Shown piece by piece: positions 1-5,669 of a DNA stretch of 22,851 nt (position 1 is the stretch's first letter; every line of letters begins with the position of its first letter). The notes under the pieces were generated by a model, which was given only the letters and a program-made list of their open reading frames with translations, searched no databases and was not told the origin of the DNA. Source of the DNA: a virus; the IMG/VR virus record IMGVR_UViG_3300045240_000197, positions 1-22,851 of that record, one strand, 5' to 3'. The position numbers were made by a program, and so were the translations under genes.

Positions 1-117
1 TCATCCGATCCCTCCATGCAGGACCGCGTATGTGCCGGCCGTGAGGCAGAGCACGCCCAGACCCAGCAGAAAGCGGCGGGTCGATTGCGGGAACAGGTGC
101 GGGCGATAGGTCCTCAT
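1..117 (-). CDS. Small single-span membrane protein, first gene of a leftward operon
   Basis: This is a 38-residue reading frame (begins MRTYRPHLFP, ends LHGGIG) whose stop codon is the first three bases of the window. A basic N-terminus (R2, R5, R14, R15) precedes one hydrophobic stretch at about residues 16-34, so a single membrane span with N-in topology is likely. The last bases read ATGA on the minus strand, so another leftward gene probably starts just outside the window with an overlapping ATG. No Shine-Dalgarno is visible. The promoter at 124-152 would start transcription almost on the ATG, so translation may be leaderless. Function is not recognised. Its promoter contains the same operator as the repressor region, so it should be induced together with the rest of the element. 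Confidence 0.5.
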   Translation of the reverse strand: MRTYRPHLFPQSTRRFLLGLGVLCLTAGTYAVLHGGIG

Positions 118-123
118 GCGCCG

Positions 124-152
124 ATAATAGGAAATTTCCTATCCATGGTCAA
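124..152 (-). promoter_or_regulatory. Leftward promoter (PL-like) with embedded operator
   Basis: On the minus strand there is a -35 TTGACC (147-152), a 17-bp spacer and a -10 TATTAT (124-129). This matches the sigma-70 consensus at 5/6 and 5/6 positions with ideal spacing. The predicted start, around 117, falls on the ATG of the leftward small gene. A perfect operator palindrome fills the spacer, and a half-site (TAGGAA, 153-158) touches the -35, so bound repressor would block polymerase. Confidence 0.7.
127..142. promoter_or_regulatory. Operator palindrome OL-like, ATAGGAAATTTCCTAT
   Basis: A perfect 16-bp palindrome. Its TAGGA...TCCTA core is the same as that of the sites between the divergent repressor and rightward operon (1061-1118). 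It overlaps the spacer and the -10 of the leftward promoter. It is probably a binding site for the S24 repressor encoded at 336-1046; that assignment is inferred from the shared motif and position. Confidence 0.7.
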
Positions 153-201
153 TAGGAAACCCGTTGCCAGCCCAGGTTTCGTATTCAATTCACCCGCTCA
201 C

Positions 202-303
202 TGTCATGGCCCGCGACTGCGGGCCACCCAGGTGACGCCGCTCAACCTTCTCAGAACCGAGCCGGCTGCAGCTGGGTGGCCCGCACTCCGGCGGGCCATG
301 ACA
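202..303. repeat. Pair of inverted extragenic palindromes (BIME-like)
   Basis: Two GC-rich units face each other. TGTCATGGCCCGC (202-214) matches the complement of 291-303, and TGCGGGCCACCCAG (218-231) matches the complement of 272-285. Each unit is also a hairpin on its own (GGCCCGC/GCGGGCC). About 40 bp separate the units. They lie downstream of the repressor stop and upstream of the leftward promoter. Neither side has a convincing T-run, so this looks more like an interspersed extragenic palindrome pair, of the kind common between genes in alphaproteobacterial chromosomes, than a standard intrinsic terminator. It could still cap the repressor transcript. Confidence 0.7.
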
Positions 304-335
304 CCTGGCGAGTGGGTTCTCACCACACCTTCTGC

Positions 336-1046
336 CTAAGGCTCGCCGCTGGCGACGATGCGGTGGATGCCTTTGACCAGCTTCATGTCGATCTCGATCG
401 TCTTGGGCGGATTGAGCTGGGCTAGGAACAGCTTGGCCGGCGTCTGGCGGACATATTCCTTGATCAGCGCGCGGGCCGTCGAGCTCGATGGATCGCTGGC
501 CGCGCCGATCTGCACCAGCACGTAGCAGCCTCTGCTCGGCGGCCGGCCGGGATGCATGAAGACGAGCTCGCCGTGACGATAACGCGGCGCCATCGAGTCG
601 CCATAGACATAGACCGCATAGGCGTTGGGAACGCCGATCAGCGATTGCGGCCGCGCGACGTTGTCGACTGTCTCGCCGTTCCATTCGTTCTCGCCGTCGC
701 TGCCTCCGGCGCCGGTTCCCTTCACCGGCACCATCTCCGGCCCGCTGTAGGAGAGCGCGGGGCTCATCGCACGATAGAGCGGCGAACTCTGGATCGTGCG
801 GCCTTGCGGGAACTCGCCTTGATCCGGCGGGCGCAGCATCTGCTCGTCGATGTCGAGAAGACGGGCGAGCTTGCCGCGCTGGATCTCGGGCAGCCATTTG
901 GGACTGCCCTTGGTGAGATATTGCTGAACGTAGGTCTGGTTCATGCCGATCTCGCGCGACAGCCTGGCCATGTCCAGCCCGTGCTCCTTGATCTTCGCCG
1001 CCACCAGCCGGCGCGCCGGATCGTCCTTGAAAGATTCAATGGTCAT
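336..1046 (-). CDS. LexA/CI-like S24-family repressor
   Basis: This DNA-binding repressor likely maintains the silent state. Starting from the ATG at 1046 the protein is 236 residues. An N-terminal helix-turn-helix covers about residues 14-50 (ARLSREIGMNQTYVQQYL), followed by a linker and a C-terminal S24 peptidase fold. In this numbering the nucleophile is Ser151 in GDSM, the general base is Lys196 in ALIKEY, and the candidate self-cleavage bond is Ala113-Gly114 in GTGAGG. The Ala-Ser distance of 38 and Ser-Lys distance of 45 resemble lambda CI, so RecA-stimulated autocleavage is plausible. Starts at 1058 and 1070 are also open. The 1070 start lies inside an operator and 1046 begins nearest the conserved fold, but none has a good Shine-Dalgarno. 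It is transcribed divergently from the regulatory operon at 1151 onward. Confidence 0.9.
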   Translation of the reverse strand: MTIESFKDDPARRLVAAKIKEHGLDMARLSREIGMNQTYVQQYLTKGSPKWLPEIQRGKLARLLDIDEQMLRPPDQGEFPQGRTIQSSPLYRAMSPALSYSGPEMVPVKGTGAGGSDGENEWNGETVDNVARPQSLIGVPNAYAVYVYGDSMAPRYRHGELVFMHPGRPPSRGCYVLVQIGAASDPSSSTARALIKEYVRQTPAKLFLAQLNPPKTIEIDMKLVKGIHRIVASGEP

Positions 1047-1060
1047 GATTCGGAGCATAA

Positions 1061-1118
1061 TAGGGAACATCCTACGAGAAAAGTAGGAACATCCCTTTAC
1101 TTAATAGGAAACGTCCTA
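1061..1118. promoter_or_regulatory. Three-site operator array (OR-like)
   Basis: Three copies of a TAGGA-n-TCCTA type site occupy the divergent intergenic region: TAGGGAACATCCTA (1061-1074), the weaker TAGGAACATCCCTT (1084-1097) and TAGGAAACGTCCTA (1105-1118). Centres are about 23 and 21 bp apart, roughly two helical turns, which suits cooperative binding on one face. Site 1 overlaps the upstream starts of the repressor gene; site 3 fills the spacer of the rightward promoter. The repressor's own promoter is less clear; a TATTAA at 1101-1106 on the minus strand is the best -10 candidate. Confidence 0.75.
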
Positions 1119-1124
1119 CATAGT
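1096..1124 (+). promoter_or_regulatory. Rightward early promoter (PR-like)
   Basis: TTTACT (1096-1101), a 17-bp spacer and CATAGT (1119-1124) match sigma-70 at 4/6 in each box with ideal spacing. The spacer is almost exactly operator site 3. The predicted start near 1131 gives a leader of about 20 nt to the ATG at 1151, which has GGAG at 1141-1144. Confidence 0.55.
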
Positions 1125-1150
1125 GCCTGCATCCAAGAGCGGAGTACGAC

Positions 1151-1462
1151 ATGAGCGCTTTCACCCAGCGCATGCAGGACTGCCTTCACTTCATCGAGAC
1201 CAGCATCGCGGCGAAGGGAATCTCGCCGTCGATGCAGGAGATCTGCGCGGGCGTGGGCCTCAGCCCCAAGTCCAAAGCCTATGCCTCGGCTCTGGTGCGC
1301 TGCCTTGAGGAGCGCGGCGCGCTCAGGCGCGTGCGCATCAAAGACGGCCAGGTCGCGCGGCGGGGAATCGTTCTTCTCGCTCAGCGCTGCCCCAAATGCG
1401 GCGAGGCGCTGCCGCCCGGCGTCGCGGCGCCCGACACCACGCTGTCGCACGAGGCGCCCTGA
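1151..1462 (+). CDS. LexA-type winged-helix DNA-binding protein (Cro-position regulator)
   Basis: A 103-residue protein. Residues about 8-55 follow the pattern of the LexA N-terminal domain: a first helix (QRMQDCLHFIETSI), a GISPSMQEIC segment like the Gly-x-x-Pro-Ser-x-x-Glu-Ile of LexA, then GLSPKSKAYASALVRCLEERGALRR as recognition helix and wing. There is no peptidase domain. The tail has one CPKCG pair (about residues 80-84), possibly half of a zinc site. It is the first gene of the rightward operon, divergent from the repressor, which is the cro/early-regulator position. The ATG has GGAG six bases upstream. It overlaps the next gene by one base (TGATG). It could act as an anti-repressor-type switch, but this is inferred from position only. 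Confidence 0.75.
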   Translation: MSAFTQRMQDCLHFIETSIAAKGISPSMQEICAGVGLSPKSKAYASALVRCLEERGALRRVRIKDGQVARRGIVLLAQRCPKCGEALPPGVAAPDTTLSHEAP

Positions 1463-1827
1463 TGCAGACGGGTTTCACGCTTCAAGTCATCAAGCGCCGC
1501 GCCAGGCAGCCGCAGCCGCCGTTCCGCGAGTCGCTGCTCGGCGTCCTCAAGCACGCGCTCACGCGCGAGACGGCGTTCTTCGCCGTGCCGGAAGGCGCGA
1601 GCGGCGTGGGCGTGATCCTTGTCCATCGCGGGCGCTCGTTCGGGCTGGAGCTCAAGGAGCGGCACAGTTCGCTGAGCGTCGAGGAGCGCGCGGCACAGGT
1701 CAGACTCCGTGACGCCGGCATGCGCGTCGAAGTGGCGCGCGACCTGGACGAGGCGTTGATGCATCTGGCCCAGATGGGCATCCCTCTGCGCCGCGATGAG
1801 ATCTCGCGCCGCCGCAAAGCGGCTTGA
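1462..1827 (+). CDS. VRR-NUC-like protein, apparently degenerate
   Basis: A 121-residue protein with the alpha/beta layout of small VRR-NUC nucleases. A FFAVPEG strand is followed by GVGVILVHRGRSFGLELK, an LSVEER segment and the closing RDAGMRVEVARDLDEAL. The E-x-K of the family is present in LELK. The Asp normally found at the GxPDL position is replaced (GVGVIL), and the Gln usually following LSP is Glu. Catalysis is therefore doubtful, though a structural or regulatory role remains possible. An in-frame ATG exists at 1396, but 1462 gives the natural one-base overlap with the upstream stop and keeps the family's usual length. It is co-transcribed with the regulator upstream and the membrane protein downstream. 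Confidence 0.6.
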   Translation: MQTGFTLQVIKRRARQPQPPFRESLLGVLKHALTRETAFFAVPEGASGVGVILVHRGRSFGLELKERHSSLSVEERAAQVRLRDAGMRVEVARDLDEALMHLAQMGIPLRRDEISRRRKAA

Positions 1828-1838
1828 GGGAGGCGAAG

Positions 1839-2015
1839 TTGGGGCAGGCCGCGAGCGAGGACGATCCCAGAGCCTTCGACGTCAAGCGCACGACATGGTT
1901 CGAGCTGCTCTGCGAGTCGCGCCTGTTCTGGCTGGGCTTCACGTTCTGGATCGGCTCGACTTTGGGGTTGGGCCTCGGCTTCTACCTCGGCGTCCAGGCG
2001 GTGATGGGCTGGTGA
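1839..2015 (+). CDS. Small membrane protein (58 aa)
   Basis: An acidic and basic N-terminal half (QAASEDDPRAFDVKRTTWFELLCESR) leads into one hydrophobic segment from about residue 29 to the end, rich in Gly, Leu, Phe and Trp, consistent with a single C-terminal membrane span. TTG at 1839 is the chosen start because GAGGGAGG (1826-1833) lies six bases upstream. A TTG at 1824 in the same frame would overlap the previous stop and has no such signal. The gene sits one base from the following ATG and belongs to the early operon. Function is not recognised. Confidence 0.6.
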   Translation: MGQAASEDDPRAFDVKRTTWFELLCESRLFWLGFTFWIGSTLGLGLGFYLGVQAVMGW

Positions 2016-2016
2016 G

Positions 2017-2622
2017 ATGAGCAAGGCAAAATCGATGATCACGCTGCCCGCGATGGAGAAGCATGGCCATGACGGGCGTCCGCCGGTGCTCCAGGCCGTC
2101 GACGGGATCGAAGAGAAGGATTTGAGGGCGCGCACCGTCGTCAAGCGCAACACCAACCACTGCACGCTGTGCCGCCTGCATCATCTGGGGCATCTGCGCG
2201 ACCGGCCGAGCGACGACCTCAAGCTCGCCAACATCCGTCACGCCGCGGGCGAGAAGCTGCAGGACGATCATTCGCTTGCCGGGCTCGCCTCGATCCCCGG
2301 AACGCTGCGCTTCGGTCCGCGCGGCGGAAGTTACGGCCCGGTCGATGTGAGCCAGATCCGCATCGACGCCGCCGGCCGCAAGAGAACGGCGTTGCGCGCG
2401 GTGGGACGCAGCGCGCAGTTCCTGCTCGAGCACATCGTGATCGACGACCTCACCCTGGCGCAGACCGCGGCGATCATGAGCGTCAAGGACAACGCGGTGC
2501 TGCCGGCGCTGCGCGTGGCGCTCGACGCACTCGCGGCACATTACGGTATCGTCTTCGAGACGCGCGGCGCGATCCGCGGCGGCGCCGCCGATCCAATCCA
2601 CCCCTTCCAGCAATTCGATTGA
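2017..2622 (+). CDS. DUF6456-like regulator, candidate late-gene activator or antiterminator
   Basis: A 201-residue protein. From about residue 77 it follows the pattern of the alphaproteobacterial DUF6456 family: AAGEKLQDD-x-x-LAGL, a basic glycine-containing stretch (RFGPRGGSYGP), then a helical C-terminal part ending ALRVALDALAAHYG. A possible metal site lies earlier, with H48, C49, C52, H55, H56 and H59 in NHCTLCRLHHLGHL. DUF6456 domains occur with helix-turn-helix regions, which favours a DNA- or transcription-related role. It is the last gene before the promoter/terminator unit at 2739-2822, which is where Q sits in lambdoid phages. The late-regulator role is inferred from position. Start: ATG one base after the previous stop; an internal ATG at 2035 is a weaker choice. 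Confidence 0.65.
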   Translation: MSKAKSMITLPAMEKHGHDGRPPVLQAVDGIEEKDLRARTVVKRNTNHCTLCRLHHLGHLRDRPSDDLKLANIRHAAGEKLQDDHSLAGLASIPGTLRFGPRGGSYGPVDVSQIRIDAAGRKRTALRAVGRSAQFLLEHIVIDDLTLAQTAAIMSVKDNAVLPALRVALDALAAHYGIVFETRGAIRGGAADPIHPFQQFD

Positions 2623-2642
2623 GCTTTATCGTCCCGCCATCG

Positions 2643-2670
2643 CGCTCTGCGAACGAAGGTTCGCGGAGCG
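2643..2670 (+). terminator. Stem-loop after the early operon
   Basis: CGCTCTGCGAAC (2643-2654) pairs with GTTCGCGGAGCG (2659-2670) over 12 bp including one G-U, with a GAAG loop. It starts about 20 nt after the stop of the DUF6456-like gene. The following TGCGTCGTTT is only weakly T-rich, so it may be a weak or factor-assisted terminator, or a 3' protective stem. Confidence 0.45.
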
Positions 2671-2705
2671 TGCGTCGTTTATGATCGACAGTGCCGAAAA
2701 TTTTC

Positions 2706-2738
2706 TCGCGAAATTTCTCTCGCGAACGATTTTCGCGA
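2706..2738. repeat. Three spaced TCGCGA motifs upstream of the late promoter
   Basis: TCGCGA occurs at 2706-2711, 2720-2725 and 2733-2738, at 14- and 13-bp steps, in a locally AT-rich block that starts with the palindrome GAAAATTTTC (2696-2705). The last copy touches the -35 at 2739. Placement is typical of activator sites, but the binding protein is unknown and the regular spacing could be chance. Confidence 0.4.
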
Positions 2739-2767
2739 TTGACAGGGGGACCCCTTCGGCGTACTCA
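2739..2767 (+). promoter_or_regulatory. Late (structural operon) promoter
   Basis: TTGACA (2739-2744), a perfect -35, a 17-bp spacer and TACTCA (2762-2767) as -10. The spacer contains AGGGG-GA-CCCCT (2744-2755), a short palindrome between the two boxes. The predicted start is near 2774. It is the only strong promoter seen before the long block of same-strand tail genes, so it probably drives them. Confidence 0.65.
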
Positions 2768-2788
2768 TTTCGTCATGGTGAGTTGATG

Positions 2789-2822
2789 CGCCTCGCGGAC
2801 GAAACGTCCGGCGGGGCGTTTT
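2789..2822 (+). terminator. Leader terminator (attenuator-like) just downstream of the late promoter
   Basis: CGCCTCGCGGACG (2789-2801) folds on CGTCCGGCGGGGCG (2805-2818): 13 pairs including one G-U, one bulged G, and an AAA loop. TTTT directly follows, then CATTT. This is the shape of an intrinsic terminator, and it begins about 15 nt after the predicted transcript start and before any structural gene. Constitutive initiation with termination here unless relieved would match an antitermination switch. The rest of the gap, up to 2914, shows no reading frame that I would support. Confidence 0.6.
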
Positions 2823-2914
2823 CATTTCCGGACCTCGCCGGCGCCATTTCCTTCCCACCGATCACGCACGAACGCGCACGGCTCCGTCGCGCGTCGAACG
2901 AAAGGATGTTCGCC

Positions 2915-3094
2915 ATGCCCAAGAACAACGAAGAGTTCGTCGATTTCACCGCCCGCGACGGCGTCACCATCTACACCGCCCGCGGCGTCACCGGTCACAA
3001 GGCCGGCACGACCGTGCGCCTGCCCAAGAGCCATGCCGATGCGCTGTCCCATGTCGCGCATCACGCCGCAGGCCCGGCGAAGCTGACGGACTGA
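2915..3094 (+). CDS. Small unknown protein preceding the tail genes (59 aa)
   Basis: The protein begins MPKNNEEFVDF and contains a probable small beta region (TARDGVTIYTARGVTGHKAGTTVRL) followed by a short helix with three histidines. ATG at 2915 is preferred because GAAAGGA ends about eight bases upstream. An in-frame ATG at 2906 abuts that signal. In Mu a short DUF2635 protein (gp38) occupies a similar place next to the sheath, and size and beta character are compatible. The sequence match is too weak to assign. It is the first gene of the late operon. Confidence 0.55.
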   Translation: MPKNNEEFVDFTARDGVTIYTARGVTGHKAGTTVRLPKSHADALSHVAHHAAGPAKLTD

Positions 3095-3103
3095 AATCTC
3101 CCC

Positions 3104-3124
3104 GCGGCCGTGCGGCCCGGCCGC
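3104..3124 (+). other. Intergenic hairpin in the late operon
   Basis: GCGGCCG (3104-3110) pairs with CGGCCGC (3118-3124) around a TGCGGCC loop, followed by TCTCTT. It lies between the 59-residue gene and the tail terminator gene. It could be a partial terminator or an RNA stability stem. Confidence 0.35.
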
Positions 3125-3162
3125 TCTCTTCCACTCTCATCTCTTAAGGCACGGAGGCCGCG

Positions 3163-3972
3163 ATGCTTTGGCGGGCGATGCTGCGCGGCACCGCGCTCGG
3201 GCTTCTCGCGAATGCGGCGACCGCGGCGGGTATCAGCCCGTCCTGGTTCTCCGTCTATTCGCGCGACAGGAAGCGCGGCGACTATGGCGGTGCGCCGGAG
3301 TTCGAGACCACTAACGAATTCCGCGTCGAGATCCGCGCCGAAGCCTCTGCGCCCGACGGCACGCCGTCGGATCAGATCGAAAGCGTGGCGCGCGCACTTG
3401 CGCAGAGCAAGCTCGATGCGCTGTGCGAACTCGCGGAGCAAGCCTTGCTCGGCGGGCAGGGCTTCGACGTCACCATCGCCTGCACTGCCGACAGCGCCAC
3501 CGCCACGCCGGCGAGCCTCACCGGCCTGGCCGTGGGCATGATGCTCAGCGGCCCGGGCATCAGCCCGCGCGATCCGTTCCTCGCGATCGCGGCGATCAAT
3601 ACCGGCGGCACGGTGACGCTGTCGGCGCCCTACCAAGGGTCCACCGGCAGTTATCTCTTCACTGCCGGATCCTTCATCGCCCTGTTCGAGCGCATCGACA
3701 GCGTCGATTCCTATCCGCGTCACCGCGGCATGGAGGGGACGAGCTACATCGCGCGCGAGACCATCCAGATCACCGGCCACGTGCACGAAATCTTCGAGCC
3801 GTCGCGCGGCTCCGACCTCAGCGGCATCAACCTCTACGTCGATGCCGTCAACATCTTCGACCCGAACGGCGACTTCGTCGGCCAGGAACCGTTCGCCGTC
3901 GTGCCCGCGCCGCGTACGGCCGGGCCCGACGGGCGTCCCGACATCGTGGCCGACGTCGATACCAACGCTTAA
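3163..3972 (+). CDS. Tail terminator-like protein with an inserted beta domain
   Basis: A 269-residue protein directly upstream of the sheath. The N-terminal third (SWFSVYSRD, ETTNEFRVEIRAEA, then ALAQSKLDALCELAEQALLG) has the strand-strand-helix look of tail terminator/completion proteins, which cap the sheath and tube. Residues about 103-165 (CTADSATATPASLTGLAVGMMLSG, NTGGTVTLSAPYQG) resemble the small Gly-rich beta motif common in phage tail and fibre proteins and look inserted. The core resumes at about 170 with IDSVDSYPRHRGMEG and ITGHVHEIFEP. Usual terminators are roughly 130-180 residues, so this one is long. The start has GGAGG (3153-3157) five bases upstream. In a headless particle it would close the head-distal end. 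The family call rests on position and fold pattern. Confidence 0.6.
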   Translation: MLWRAMLRGTALGLLANAATAAGISPSWFSVYSRDRKRGDYGGAPEFETTNEFRVEIRAEASAPDGTPSDQIESVARALAQSKLDALCELAEQALLGGQGFDVTIACTADSATATPASLTGLAVGMMLSGPGISPRDPFLAIAAINTGGTVTLSAPYQGSTGSYLFTAGSFIALFERIDSVDSYPRHRGMEGTSYIARETIQITGHVHEIFEPSRGSDLSGINLYVDAVNIFDPNGDFVGQEPFAVVPAPRTAGPDGRPDIVADVDTNA

Positions 3973-3984
3973 AGGAGACCCACC

Positions 3985-5625
3985 ATGGTGGATATCGGTT
4001 TCAACTACGTTCCTTCCAATCAACGCATTCCCGGAATCTATCCCGAAGTCGAAGGCGACATCCCCGGCCAGCCGCCGCAATGGTCGCTTCTGATCGGCCA
4101 GGCGGCCAGCACGGTCACCTCGTTGCCGGGTTCGCCGCTCATGATCAGCTCGGTCGCCGCGGCGGTCAGGCATTTCGGCGCCGCGTCCATGATCGCCTCG
4201 ATGGTCGAGCGCTATATGGGCTCGGATCCGAACGGCACGCTCTGGGTGATGGCATTGCCCGAGCATAGCGGCATGGCCTTCGCCAAGGGCTCGATCACCT
4301 TCGCCGGCACCGCGACGGAAGCCGGCACGATCAACCTCTACATCGGCGGCCGCTTCGTCAGCGTCACCGTCAACCTGGGCGACACGGCGGCGACGATCGC
4401 GACGAATGTCGTCAGCGCGATCACCAACTACTTCGACTCCAACCAGCTGGGCCTCAAGGCCAAGAACCGTCAGTTCCTCGGCGTGAAGATGCCCGTGGGA
4501 GCTGCGGTCGACGGCACCACGGCCGGCAAGGTCGTCCTCACCTGCACCTTCAAGGGCACGGCGGGCAACAAGATCGACGTCCAGCTCAACTACTACGGCA
4601 CCAGCGGCCGCGAAGAGCTGCCGGCCGGCATCACCGCGACGGTCAGCGCGATGGGCGTCGATCAGGCGGGCGCGGGCGATCCCGACACCAGCGGTCTGGA
4701 TGCGATCCTCACCGACACGAAATACGACTTCATCGTCCAGCCCTGGGCGACCAATCCGGATCCGGCCCATCCCGGCAACAGTCTGTCCGTGCAGTCGCTC
4801 ACCGACTTCCAGACGCTCATGGCCGACGACACCGGCCGCTGGTCGCCGCTGCGCAAGGTCTACGGCCACGTCTTCTCGGCGGCGTCCTTCTCGACGAACG
4901 GCAACGACGCGGTGAGCTTCGGCGCCACGCGCAACGACCGGCACATGACCATCGTCGCCTATGAGCAGTCGGCGCCGATGCCGCCCTACGACGTGGCGGC
5001 GGCCTATGCCGGCGCGTTCGCGGCGAGCTCGCGCGTCGATCCGGCGCGGCCGAGCCAAACGCTTCCCGTCGTCGGCATCCTCGCCCCGCACAGGAGCGCA
5101 CGTTTCAGCGCCGCGACGCGTCAGACGCTGCTCGGCGTCGGTCTCGCGCTGATGGACTACGAGCCGGACTACACCTGCCGCATCCTGCGCGCGGTCACGA
5201 CCTACCAGCTCGACGAGAACGGCAGTCCGGACATCTCCTATCGCGACACCGAGACGCTCTACACGCTGATGGCGGTGGTGCGTCAGATGACGGCGGATTG
5301 GGGCGCGGCCTATCCGCGCGCCAAGATCATCGACGACGACGTCGCCTTCGGCCCCGGCAGCAGCTTCGCCGCCGGTCTTCCCGATCAGCCGGTGGTGACG
5401 ACCAAGAGCGGCAAGGCGGTGCTCACCGCGTCCTACTCGCGCATGGCAAACGGCAACAGCCAGGCGATCTGGGTGACGGACACCGACTCGTTCGCGAGCA
5501 ACCTGATCCTGCAGCGCAACGGCCTGGATCCGACGCGTCTCGACGCGTTGCTTCCGATCGTCCTGGCTTCGGGCCTCAGGGTCACGGCGATGAAGGTCGA
5601 TTTCGCGCTGCAGGCTGCCGCCTGA
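3985..5625 (+). CDS. Contractile tail sheath protein (Mu gpL-like)
   Basis: A 546-residue protein beginning MVDIGFNYVPSNQRIPGIYPEV, the Mu gpL-type opening with the RIPG-Y motif that extends into the neighbouring subunit. Middle domains follow (about residues 95-230, with Ig-like strands TFAGTATEAGTINLYIGG). The conserved C-terminal part includes GRWSPLRKVYGHVF, the ATRNDRHMTIVAYE segment and a terminal MKVDFALQ strand that completes the handshake. Mu gpL is about 495 residues, so this is slightly longer. It polymerises around the tube and contracts to drive it through the target envelope. AAGGAG lies upstream of the ATG. Its presence shows that the particle is of the contractile (myovirus/R-type) kind. 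Confidence 0.95.
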   Translation: MVDIGFNYVPSNQRIPGIYPEVEGDIPGQPPQWSLLIGQAASTVTSLPGSPLMISSVAAAVRHFGAASMIASMVERYMGSDPNGTLWVMALPEHSGMAFAKGSITFAGTATEAGTINLYIGGRFVSVTVNLGDTAATIATNVVSAITNYFDSNQLGLKAKNRQFLGVKMPVGAAVDGTTAGKVVLTCTFKGTAGNKIDVQLNYYGTSGREELPAGITATVSAMGVDQAGAGDPDTSGLDAILTDTKYDFIVQPWATNPDPAHPGNSLSVQSLTDFQTLMADDTGRWSPLRKVYGHVFSAASFSTNGNDAVSFGATRNDRHMTIVAYEQSAPMPPYDVAAAYAGAFAASSRVDPARPSQTLPVVGILAPHRSARFSAATRQTLLGVGLALMDYEPDYTCRILRAVTTYQLDENGSPDISYRDTETLYTLMAVVRQMTADWGAAYPRAKIIDDDVAFGPGSSFAAGLPDQPVVTTKSGKAVLTASYSRMANGNSQAIWVTDTDSFASNLILQRNGLDPTRLDALLPIVLASGLRVTAMKVDFALQAAA

Positions 5626-5669
5626 TCGGCGCTCTTCCGCAATAACCAAATCACGCAATGGAGTGAAAC

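Noticed and set aside
16-339. 107-residue plus-strand frame at the left edge
   Set aside because: It runs through the leftward promoter, operator and palindrome pair, has no ribosome site and looks random in composition.
1123-1308. 61-residue frame overlapping the LexA-like gene start
   Set aside because: Out of frame with the recognisable winged helix protein, and its start overlaps the -10 box.
2681-2914. N-terminally extended version of the 59-residue protein starting at 2681
   Set aside because: It would begin upstream of the late promoter and run through the leader hairpin; the ribosome site before 2915 fits the short form.
3061-5658. 865-residue open frame on the minus strand, and similar long antisense frames at 6507-9092, 11556-13982, 13667-15844 and 16535-18760
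   Set aside because: They are exact shadows of the sheath, tape measure and fibre genes, with Arg/Ala/Gly-rich composition caused by GC-rich codon bias; no family pattern or ribosome sites.
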